Below, piece after piece: positions 1 to 6,474 of a stretch of DNA of 9,704 nucleotides (positions are counted from its first letter, which is position 1; every line of letters begins with the position of its first letter). The notes under the pieces are model-generated. The model searched no databases, was not told the origin of the DNA, and saw nothing but the letters and a program-made list of their open reading frames with translations. Both the position numbers and the translations under genes were made by a program. Source of the DNA: JASFQI01 sp050115555 (GTDB lineage: Bacteria > Desulfobacterota > DSM-4660 > Desulfatiglandales > HGW-15); NCBI GenBank assembly GCA_050115555.1, contig JASFQI010000182.1, forward strand, positions 1 through 9,704. The letters run 5' to 3'.

Positions 1-54
1 TGGACCGCTTTCCTCGACAGGGGGGCCTGCAGCTTGCGGCGGAGAGCTTCGACC

Positions 55-999
55 ATGGCGGAGAAGCAATATTACAAGACCCTCGGCGTATCCGAAAATG
101 CGTCCCAGGAAGACATTAAAAAGGCCTACCGAAAACTGGCCATGAAATACCACCCTGATCGAAATCAGGGAAACCAGGAGGCTGAAGCCAAATTCAAGGA
201 CGTGAGTGAGGCCTATGCCGTACTCAGCGATCCGGAAAAACGAAAGCAATACGATACGTTCGGAGCCGAGGGGTTCCAGAATCGCTTCAGCCAGGAAGAC
301 ATTTTCCGTGATTTCGATTTCGGGAGCATCTTTCGGGAGTTCGGCTTTCGCGGAGGCCAGAATCCCAACATCTTCACTCAGTTCTTTGGGGGGCAAGGAG
401 CATCCAGCTTCAAGGGCCGAGGCCCGACGCAACGGCAGCACTACGGCGGCGGCTTCGGGGGGAAAGGTCGTAGCGTCAAGGGCCAGGACCTGATTTACGA
501 GCTCTCCCTGACGCTGGAGGAGGCCGCCAGGACGACGGAAAAGACGATTTCGTATGCGTCCCACGGAAAGCAGGAACAGGTCTCCGTGAAAATTCCAGCC
601 GGTGTCTCCACTGGAAAGCGCCTTCGCCTATCCGGAAAAGGAGAGCCCAGTCCGTACGGCGGTCCTGCCGGGGACATGTTCATTCAGATCCGGGTGCTCG
701 ACCACCCAACGTTTCGCCGGGAAGGGAACGACCTCTATATGACCCGGGAGATCCTTTACTCCGAGGCCGTCAACGGGACCGAAGTCGAGGTCCCGACCCT
801 GGACGGCAAAACCCTTCGATTGAAAGTCCCCTCGGGCACGCAACCCCATGCAAGGCTGCGTATGAAGGGGTATGGAATGCCCCGCATGAACGGCGGCGGG
901 AAAGGCGACGCCTACGTTCAGATTACGGTGAAGGTCCCCAAAAAGCTCAACCGCAAGCAGAAGGACGTTATGAAAAAGCTGGCAGAAGCCGGCCTCTGA
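55..999 (+). CDS. DnaJ/CbpA-type co-chaperone (J-domain protein without zinc finger)
   Basis: A 314-residue J-domain co-chaperone that should stimulate the ATPase of a DnaK-type Hsp70 and deliver substrates to it in the cytoplasm. The J domain fills residues 1-70 with the HPD triad at 33-35, followed by a Gly/Phe-rich stretch (about 75-150: FGSIFREFGFRGG, GGGFGGKG). Two C-terminal substrate-binding beta domains follow (about 150-225 and 225-305). The four CxxCxGxG zinc motifs of true DnaJ are absent, so this is a type II (CbpA-like) protein of usual length. I chose ATG 55 because MAEKQYYKTLGV matches the family N terminus and GGAGA lies 9 nt upstream; the frame is open to the window edge and a TTG at 34 would add seven atypical residues. 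The next gene is 152 nt away on the same strand and functionally unrelated. Confidence 0.93.
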   Translation: MAEKQYYKTLGVSENASQEDIKKAYRKLAMKYHPDRNQGNQEAEAKFKDVSEAYAVLSDPEKRKQYDTFGAEGFQNRFSQEDIFRDFDFGSIFREFGFRGGQNPNIFTQFFGGQGASSFKGRGPTQRQHYGGGFGGKGRSVKGQDLIYELSLTLEEAARTTEKTISYASHGKQEQVSVKIPAGVSTGKRLRLSGKGEPSPYGGPAGDMFIQIRVLDHPTFRREGNDLYMTREILYSEAVNGTEVEVPTLDGKTLRLKVPSGTQPHARLRMKGYGMPRMNGGGKGDAYVQITVKVPKKLNRKQKDVMKKLAEAGL

Positions 1000-1010
1000 T
1001 TCGTCCTTTT
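983..1010 (+). terminator. Weak candidate terminator at the end of the J-domain gene
   Basis: CAGAAG (983-988) can pair with CCTCTG (993-998) around a CCGG loop with one A-C mismatch, followed by a pyrimidine-rich run ending in CCTTTT at 1005-1010. The stem overlaps the stop codon and is short, so this is a weak call. No better hairpin plus T-tract was found before the next gene at 1152. Confidence 0.2.
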
Positions 1011-1151
1011 CTCGAGCACCGTACCGGAAAAAGCCGGCTTCCTGCCCCGTCCCATGCGGACAGCGGGCTCCTATAGCCACCGGCTGAATCACCTCAACCG
1101 CAGGGAGTCCCAGGCGGGAAGGGTCGCCCCTGAAAGAGCGCGCAACACACC

Positions 1152-2123
1152 ATGAAAGCCCTGTCCGTTTTCTCCGGCGGCCTCGACAGCCTGCTTGCCT
1201 CGGAACTGCTTCGGGTGCAGGGGATCGATGTGCTGGCCCTTTTTTTTCAGACCCCCTTTTTCGATGCCCACAAAGCCCGACAGTACGCTGAACAGATACG
1301 GCTCCCTCTTCGCGTCGTGGATATTACGGAGAGCCATCTGGAAGTAGTAAAGCACCCCGCCCACGGTTACGGGGAAAACATGAACCCCTGCATCGACTGC
1401 CACACGTTGATGATTCGAACGGCCGGGGACCTGCTCGAGGAGGAAGGAGCGAGCTTCATTGCCACCGGGGAAGTGTTGGGTCAGAGACCCATGTCTCAGA
1501 ACCGGAAGGCCCTGAGCATCGTGGAAAGGGAATGCGGGTATGCCGGCCTGGTCTTGCGCCCCCTGTCGGCCAAGCGGTTGCCGCCCACCCTCGCAGAGGA
1601 GAAAGGCTGGGTGAACCGAGAGGAATTGAAGGGCTTCTCAGGGCGATCACGAAAACCCCAAATGGCCCTGGCGCGAGAGCTCGGCATTCGGGATTACCCC
1701 TCCCCTGCAGGGGGATGCCTTCTCACGGATCGAACATTCACTGTTCGCCTGAAAGACCTCCTGGCCTCAGACCCGAACCCGGAAATCCGGGACATCGACC
1801 GCCTCAAGGTAGGACGTCACTTCCGCATCGGACGGAACATCAAGGTGATCGTAGGCAGGAACAAGCGGGAGAACCAGGTCATCCAGTCCCTGGCCTCGGA
1901 GGCGGATACGATCCTTCAGACGGTGAATGTCCCGGGGCCCACCGCCTTGCTCTGCGGTGATGCCCAAGAGGAGAATGGTGAGAGGGCGGCGGCGATTGTA
2001 GCGGCTTACAGCGATGCCAAGACGGGAGACCCGGCGGAAATCCGCCTGCAGGGACCAAAGGGAGAACGCGTCCTGACGCCTCCTCTTCGGGACAAAGGGG
2101 AGTTCCGGCATTTGATGGTCTGA
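1152..2123 (+). CDS. PP-loop tRNA-thiolation protein (MnmA/ThiI-like) with C-terminal extra domain
   Basis: A 323-residue ATP-pyrophosphatase of the MnmA/ThiI superfamily, expected to adenylate a tRNA uridine and replace its oxygen with sulfur. The PP-loop SGGLDS is at residues 8-13. A CxxC pair (NPCIDCH, Cys80 and Cys83) and the family signature PAGGCLLTD with Cys189 follow; Cys residues at such places carry sulfur or bind metal in related enzymes. ThiI's THUMP domain is missing and the usual MnmA C-terminal beta barrel is not recognisable. Instead residues about 195-323 form an extension (FRIGRNIKVIVGRNKREN, then VPGPTALLCGD) that resembles the NFACT-R-type RNA-binding domain reported fused to such enzymes; this identification is from memory of the family. 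Such genes are often annotated as tRNA (5-methylaminomethyl-2-thiouridylate)-methyltransferase, which is misleading because no methyltransferase motif is visible. There is no clear Shine-Dalgarno close to the ATG. Confidence 0.85.
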   Translation: MKALSVFSGGLDSLLASELLRVQGIDVLALFFQTPFFDAHKARQYAEQIRLPLRVVDITESHLEVVKHPAHGYGENMNPCIDCHTLMIRTAGDLLEEEGASFIATGEVLGQRPMSQNRKALSIVERECGYAGLVLRPLSAKRLPPTLAEEKGWVNREELKGFSGRSRKPQMALARELGIRDYPSPAGGCLLTDRTFTVRLKDLLASDPNPEIRDIDRLKVGRHFRIGRNIKVIVGRNKRENQVIQSLASEADTILQTVNVPGPTALLCGDAQEENGERAAAIVAAYSDAKTGDPAEIRLQGPKGERVLTPPLRDKGEFRHLMV

Positions 2124-2156
2124 CACGCATACCCCGCATGCGTTGTCAAACGCATG
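2122..2156. terminator. Overlapping hairpins between convergent genes (weak bidirectional terminator candidate)
   Basis: Directly at the stop of the PP-loop gene, CATGCGTT (2137-2144) and AACGCATG (2149-2156) form a perfect 8-bp stem with a GTCA loop. An alternative stem pairs GACACGCAT (2122-2130) with ATGCGTTGTC (2138-2147) with one bulge, so the two share their middle arm. Only a short GTTTTCC follows on the plus strand. A second small hairpin, CCCGGA/TTCGGG (about 2194-2209), lies further along. The 124-nt gap separates two convergent genes, where a terminator is expected, but no classic U-tract is present. Confidence 0.3.
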
Positions 2157-2247
2157 ACGGGAGTCGTTTTCCCTGCATTTTCTCTCAAGGAACACCCGGA
2201 TTTCTTCGGGAGACTGCCGGTGGCTGCGGCTTTGGCATAGGAATGAT

Positions 2248-3087
2248 TTATTGTCGGAGGAGCCGCTCCAGGAATCCCTTTTCCCTCAACCTTTGAAGGT
2301 TCTCCTCGGCCTTTCCGATGGTACCCTGGCGCCGGTCGATCTCCCCTTCCGTAGAGCGCACTCTTGCCTCCAATTTCTCCAGCTCCAGCTGCAGTTCCAT
2401 ATATCGGAGCTTTTCCTCCCGCGTCAAGGCTCGATTTTCCATAAATTTCAGGCGGTCTTGCAAGGGAATCAATCGTCCCTCGATCCGGCTGAGATCGTCC
2501 TGAAGTCCCCTCACCTGGGCCTGGTTGTCCTGAATAATGTGAATGAATTTATCATCCTTCTCCATGGTGAAGAAGAGAAAGAAAAAGACGCCGATCCCCA
2601 GAAGGAGGATAAAGCCCGCGGCTTTTATCGCCAGACCCAGGCCGCCCCAGAACGCGCCTCCTGCCTTCACGAACGCCCCGGCTACAGCATCGGTCCCGCT
2701 GTACCCCCCGGTTTCTCCTTCCACCTTCTGGCGCACGCCCTGGATGGCATCCGAGAGGCTTTTCAGCCGCACCTCCAGATCTTCACCGACCCGACCGGCC
2801 GTGCACTGCCCCCGGATTTCCGCGTCCGCCTCTTCCAGGCGATGCGTCAGCCCCAGCATGCCGTCCACGATTTGATCCGTGTCGACTTCCTGGGCAAAAC
2901 GGCCCGGGAACTTTTTCTTCAGGGCATGAATCTCATCCTGCAGGGTTGCAAGCGCGTTTCTCAACTCCTTACCGTACTTTCTCAAAAACGGCGGCTCACA
3001 AAGATAATCCTTGCCCAGCCCCAGAAGCAGGGCCCGATCCCGGACCTTGCGTATGGCATGAACGGCGTTCTCCGATGAGGCGGCCAT
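2248..3087 (-). CDS. Unrecognised membrane-anchored coiled-coil protein
   Basis: I do not recognise this family. From ATG 3087 it has 279 residues: an Ala/Lys/Glu-rich, predicted helical N-terminal half (about 1-125) with three Cys (CEPPF and GQC); a Gly-rich hinge (GETGGYSG, then GGAFWGGLG); a single strong membrane segment at about 150-174 (AAGFILLLGIGVFFFLFF); then about 100 charged residues with heptad-like Leu/Ile spacing typical of a coiled coil (VRGLQDDLSRIEGRLIPLQDRL, LELEKLEARV). There is no signal peptide. An in-frame ATG at 3111 would add MESGSGGT. I prefer 3087 because a G-rich stretch sits just upstream, but neither start has a good Shine-Dalgarno. It lies downstream of the formate dehydrogenase gene on the same strand, so it may be co-transcribed. 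A scaffold or membrane-tethering role is possible, but nothing in the sequence gives a function. The opposite-strand frame is a shadow. Confidence 0.7.
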   Translation of the reverse strand: MAASSENAVHAIRKVRDRALLLGLGKDYLCEPPFLRKYGKELRNALATLQDEIHALKKKFPGRFAQEVDTDQIVDGMLGLTHRLEEADAEIRGQCTAGRVGEDLEVRLKSLSDAIQGVRQKVEGETGGYSGTDAVAGAFVKAGGAFWGGLGLAIKAAGFILLLGIGVFFFLFFTMEKDDKFIHIIQDNQAQVRGLQDDLSRIEGRLIPLQDRLKFMENRALTREEKLRYMELQLELEKLEARVRSTEGEIDRRQGTIGKAEENLQRLREKGFLERLLRQ

Positions 3088-3097
3088 GGTCCCCCCG

Positions 3098-3313
3098 CTA
3101 CCGCTTTCCATAGAGCTGGCCAGTCGCCAAGAGGTTCCCCCCGTCGTGGGCGTTCCATGCCCCGGCGATTCCGTCGGCCTTGACGCTGCAGATCACCCCG
3201 CCGCCCCCGGTAGCCCAGGGAATTGTACTCTGGGGTAAACCACCGGGCGTATTCAGCGTTCCGGAGAGATTCTCGATGTCAAACTCCCCATCCAGATCCA
3301 GCGACCCGCTCAA
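3098..3313 (-). CDS. Doubtful small ORF (71 codons) between fdhA and the coiled-coil gene
   Basis: This frame begins with a TTG whose bases overlap the fdhA stop (TTGA) and ends 13 nt after the upstream candidate ATG (3111) of the next gene, so it would tile the gap exactly. The product would be small, Gly-rich and beta-like (GEFDIENLSGTL, WATGGGGVICSV, DGGNLLATGQLYGKR), with no family I recognise. Against it: the start is TTG, there is no Shine-Dalgarno, and the 7-nt tandem repeat CATTGAG lies across the junction. It could be real and translationally coupled, the remnant of a larger gene, or a non-coding spacer of about 200 nt. Confidence 0.25.
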   Translation of the reverse strand: MSGSLDLDGEFDIENLSGTLNTPGGLPQSTIPWATGGGGVICSVKADGIAGAWNAHDGGNLLATGQLYGKR

Positions 3314-6075
3314 TGCTCAATGCGAACCGCGCACACCTTGAACTCCGGAATCCCGGCCGTGGGATCCAAGGCTGCATGGGTCAGTGTGTTTGCAGCCGCT
3401 TTGGCCCAGTGAAACGGAATGAACACGGTGCCCGCCACAGCCCGGTCCGAAATCTGAGCTCGGGCCTCGATGGATCCCCGCCTGGAGCTGACCTTCAGGG
3501 TTTGCCCCTCGCCCACACCCAGCTCGTGGGCATCGGCGGCGGAAAGCTCCACAAAGCAATCCGGGGCCCGATCGTTCAGCCCGTCGCTCTTCATGGTCAT
3601 GGTGCCGGTGTGGAACTGGTAAAGCACGCGCCCGGTAGTCAGGTAGAGCGGGTAGTCATCGTCCGGAAGCTCCGCCGGGGGAATATAATCGATGGCATGG
3701 AACACCCCGAGGCCGCAGCTGAACTCATCCATATGCAGACACGGGGTCCCCGGATGGTCCGTGCCCGTGCAAGGCCAGTGAATCTCCTCCTCCTCCAGTC
3801 GATCATAGGTGATTCCACAGTACGAGGGGGTCACCCGAGCGATCTCTTCCATGATCTCCCGGGCGTTTTCATAGTGCATTTCGTATCCCATCCGGGTGGA
3901 CAGATCACAAAGGATATCCCAGTCCTCACGGGCCTCTCCCGGGGGATTCACGGCCCTTCGGACGCGTTGCACCTTTCTCTCCGTGTTCGTAAACGTGCCG
4001 TCCTTCTCCGCAAAGCAGGCCGAGGGCAACACCACGTCCGCCAGTCGGGCCGTCTCGGTCATAAAGATGTCCTGCACCACGAGAAAGTCCAGCTTCTCGA
4101 GGGCTGCCCGGGCGTGGGTGAGGTCCGGATCCGAGACCATGGGGTTCTCCCCGATGACGTAAAGCGCCTTGACCTCGCCCTCGTGCGCCTTGGCCATCAT
4201 CTTGGTGACCGTGAGGCCCACCTCAGCCGGCAGCTCCTTCACGCCCCAGGCCTCGGCCATGCGCTCTCGAACGGCCAGATCGGTCACCTTCTGGTACCCG
4301 GTGTAGACGTTTGGAAGCCCGCCCACATCGCAGGCGCCCTGGACGTTGTTCTGCCCCCTCAGCGGGTTCACCCCGCCTCCGCGAACGCCTACGTTTCCGC
4401 AAAGCATGGCCAGATTTGCAAGGGATTTGACATTGTCCGTTCCGGAGATGTGCTGGGTGATGCCCATGGCGTAAAGAATCGACCCGACCCCCGAGCCCGC
4501 GTAGAGCCGGGCGGCGGCAATAAGTTCTTCCTTGGGGATCCCGGCGATCTCCTCCACGCGCTCGGGCGTGTAGGCCTCCACGATCTTTTTCATCTCGTCA
4601 AATCCCACGGTGCGGGATCGGACGTACGCCTCGTCGTAGAGCCCTTCCTGGATAATCACGTTCATCAGCCCATTGATCCAGGCCACGTCCGTGCCGAGAT
4701 TCGGGCGCACCCACATGGTGGCAAATTGGGTGATGGGAATGCGCCTGGGATCCACCACGATGAGCTTTGCCCCTTTGAAGGTGACCGCCCGCTTCACGTA
4801 GGAAGAGAGGACGGGATGGTTTTCCGTGGTGTTGGAGCCGACGATGAGAATGACGTCCGCCCTCTCAATGTCCCGAATCGGGTTCGTCATGGAACCACTG
4901 CCGAACGCTGCGGCCAGACCGGCCACAGTGGAGCTGTGTCAGAGCCGCGCGCAGTGATCCACATTGTTGGTGCCCAGAGCGGCCCGGGTGAACTTCTGGG
5001 CCACGTAGTTCTCCTCATTCGTGATTCGTGCGCTCGTGAGCACCTGAATGGCGTCGGCCCCGGCTTCCTGTTTCACCTTCCCGAGCTTTTCGGCTACCAG
5101 GTTCAGGGCCTCGTCCCATTCGGCCTCCCGATAGCCTGTCCCTTCCCGGATCAAAGGTTTGATCAAACGATTCTCGTCATGAATGAAATCGTTTCCAAAT
5201 CGTCCCTTGACACAAAGGCTCCCGTAATTCGGTCCCACGTCCTCCACCCCGGTGGCCTTCACCACCCGGCCGTCTTGCACGTGAAGATAGATCTGGCAGC
5301 CCACCCCGCAGTAGGAACAGGTCGTCCGAATCTTTTGTGCCTCCGGCTTCGGGCCCTTCCTGCCGAACTCCGCTTTGGGGACCAACGCCCCCACCGGACA
5401 GGCCTGGACGCACTCTCCGCAGAACACGCAGTCCGCGTCCCTGAGCGCAAGGTCTCCCCGGGCCACGATCTTGGACTGCTTGCCCCGGTACCCGTGGCTG
5501 ATGGCGTTGTTGACCTGGACCTCGTTACAGGCCTGAACACATCGGCCGCACAGGATGCACCGGGAAAAATCCCGGACAATGAACGGGTTGACGTTTTCCA
5601 CGGGATAGTCGGACTGGGTCGCGGGAAAACGGTCTGTGCGTGCCCGGTACTGAATGGCCAGATCCTGGAGCTTGCACTCCCCATAAGCCGGGCAGATGTC
5701 CTCGTGCTCCTCGATCTCCATGGTCTTGAGCTGAAAGTCCGTCCATTCGTCCAGGTCGGCTTCGCGCACAAGGCAGTTGTGCTGCCCCGATGTGAGAAGC
5801 AGCTCGATATTCAGCCGTCTCGCTCGGATCACTCTGGGACTTTCCGTGAGGATCTCCATTCCGGCCCCTGCAGGCGCGGCGCACGAAGCCACCAGGTTGC
5901 GGGCCCCCTTGACTTCCACCAGGCAAACCCGGCAAGCCCCGGTTGGAGAGGCCCCTTTGAGATAGCAAAGCGTCGGAATGTAAACACCGTTTCGCTGCGC
6001 GACCTCGAGAATGGTTTCACCCGGCGTAAACCGCAGCTCCTGACCGTTGATGAACAGGGTATTCTCGGTTTCCAT
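3310..6075 (-). CDS. fdhA: Formate dehydrogenase alpha subunit, selenocysteine-containing, NuoG-like Fe-S N terminus
   Basis: Catalyses reversible formate/CO2 conversion at a molybdenum or tungsten bis-pterin centre. The 921-residue product is read through TGA 4939-4941, decoded as selenocysteine 379. Domains in order: [2Fe-2S] ferredoxin (Cys37, 48, 51, 65); a NuoG-type His-Cys region (His99, Cys101, Cys128, Cys134) with a long insertion; two [4Fe-4S] sites (Cys173/176/179/183 and 216/219/222/226); the [4Fe-4S] site of the pterin domain (Cys253/256/260/288); the active site NNVDHCARL-Sec-HSSTVAGL; and the C-terminal dinucleotide-binding domain (LTTGRVLYQFHTGTMT, IPFHWAKAAANTLT). The frame is unbroken on both sides of the TGA and the context matches E. 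coli FdhF (VDCCARV-Sec-H). ATG 6075 gives METENTLFIN, the normal ferredoxin-domain start, with GGGAGGG just upstream; ATGs at 6087 and 6093 are alternatives. No signal peptide, so cytoplasmic. No NuoF/NuoE-like partner gene is adjacent. Confidence 0.95.
4906..4941 (-). promoter_or_regulatory. Selenocysteine UGA codon and bacterial SECIS-like hairpin
   Basis: On the minus-strand mRNA the UGA (4941-4939) is followed after 10 nt by an 8-bp stem, CUGUGGCC (4928-4921) with GGCCGCAG (4915-4908), closing on the loop GGUCU (4920-4916). All eight pairs form, one of them G-U. The GGUCU apical loop at this distance from UGA is the feature SelB recognises in E. coli fdhF. UGA would thus be decoded as Sec and not as stop. 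The GTG at 4926 lies inside this element and is not a start. Confidence 0.9.
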
Positions 6076-6159
6076 AGTCCCTCCCATACCCATGCACTGG
6101 GGACGCTTCCCATGTTGTGTTTCCGGATCCTGCGGAGATACGAGATTCAGGCCGGTGCG

Positions 6160-6181
6160 TCGAAACTGTCCTGAGCTTCGA
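6160..6181. repeat. Short hairpin TCGAAACT-GTCCTG-AGCTTCGA
   Basis: TCGAAACT (6160-6167) and AGCTTCGA (6174-6181) pair with one A-C mismatch around a GTCCTG loop. The loop and 3' arm, GTCCTGAGCTTCGA, resemble the GTCCTGAGC...GTCGAAG type of short repeat found scattered between genes in many bacteria. A related piece, GAGCCTGTCGAAG, lies at 6460-6472. Confidence 0.35.
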
Positions 6182-6224
6182 TGGATTCGCCGACCCGTGA
6201 ACGACCGGGACCGGCCTTCGAATC

Positions 6225-6309
6225 CCGTGCGCCTCCGCCGTGTTTCACCGTTGCGCAAACCGTGTGCTTCCCGGTCTTTTCCTTAAAAGAAAGAAAGGCA
6301 GGCGCACGG
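6225..6309. repeat. Perfect 10-bp inverted repeat CCGTGCGCCT / AGGCGCACGG
   Basis: CCGTGCGCCT at 6225-6234 is the exact reverse complement of AGGCGCACGG at 6300-6309, 65 nt apart. The right arm also pairs with a third, related copy at 6258-6267, so the two left arms compete for the same partner. It could be a protein-binding dyad or alternative RNA stems. Confidence 0.5.
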
Positions 6310-6311
6310 TT
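6258..6311 (+). other. Long imperfect hairpin in the intergenic region
   Basis: AACCGTGTGCTTCCC (6258-6272) faces GGCAGGCGCACGGTT (6297-6311): 14 of 15 positions pair in a plus-strand RNA, two of them as U-G, with one C-C mismatch. Inside, TCTTTT (6275-6280) pairs with AAAAGA (6285-6290) around CCTT. In a minus-strand RNA the two U-G pairs become A-C mismatches, so the structure favours plus-strand transcription, as a leader of the rseC-like gene or a separate RNA. No U-tract follows on the plus strand, so it is not an ordinary intrinsic terminator. Confidence 0.4.
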
Positions 6312-6474
6312 CAACCCTCAAAAAGCGTTTGCTCTTTTACTGCGGTCCTACTACTCTTATTCGAGCAGGATTGCCTGGATGGGGGGCTCCCATCCCCCGG
6401 ACCGGGGTTGCACTTCAGCGGATGATAGAGACCCCCGGAAACCCGCTCGCATGCACTTGGAGCCTGTCGAAGCC

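Larger units (their letters stand above)
6094..6474. other. Divergent intergenic region between fdhA and the rseC-like gene
   Basis: About 380-400 bp without a supported gene. Open frames run through it in line with both flanking genes (a 61-codon extension of fdhA, a 98-codon extension of the plus-strand gene), but their low-complexity, Arg/Pro-rich products match neither family. It should hold the promoters of both genes. I found no convincing sigma-70 or -24/-12 promoter; the best plus-strand guess, TTGCTC (6328) with TACTCT 17 nt later, is poor. What it does hold is several inverted repeats, a tRNA-3'-end-like segment and alternating G and C tracts, listed separately. Confidence 0.6.

Noticed and set aside
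2251..3078. 275-codon plus-strand open frame opposite the coiled-coil gene
   Set aside because: The minus-strand frame has a clean membrane segment and heptad pattern. The plus-strand frame has neither and no ribosome site.
3277..3282. Perfect TTGACA (-35-like) on the minus strand between fdhA and the coiled-coil gene
   Set aside because: No -10-like hexamer lies 16-18 nt downstream; the nearest AT-rich hexamer is about 21-22 nt away.
3310..4926. Separate short formate dehydrogenase gene starting at GTG 4926, with a second gene ending at 4939
   Set aside because: Both halves are in one frame around a UGA at the known selenocysteine site with a SECIS hairpin; this is one gene.
3223..6174. 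983-codon plus-strand open frame opposite fdhA
   Set aside because: The minus strand encodes a complete FdhA with all its Fe-S and active-site motifs. The plus-strand product is His/Gly/Arg/Leu-rich with no domain; it is a shadow frame of GC-rich coding DNA.
6131..6239. Complete selC tRNA gene in the fdhA upstream region
   Set aside because: Only the 3' T-loop and acceptor-like strand match. There is no matching 5' acceptor strand at the right distance, no TTCAAA-type anticodon loop and no T-stem partner.
6076..6258. N-terminal extension of FdhA by 61 residues
   Set aside because: The added residues are Arg-rich and unlike the family; ATG 6075 starts exactly at the ferredoxin domain and has a GGGAGGG upstream.
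6181..6474. N-terminal extension of the RseC-like protein by 98 residues
   Set aside because: RseC homologues begin at about MVTEQ; the extension is Pro/Arg/Ser-rich and covers the structured intergenic DNA.
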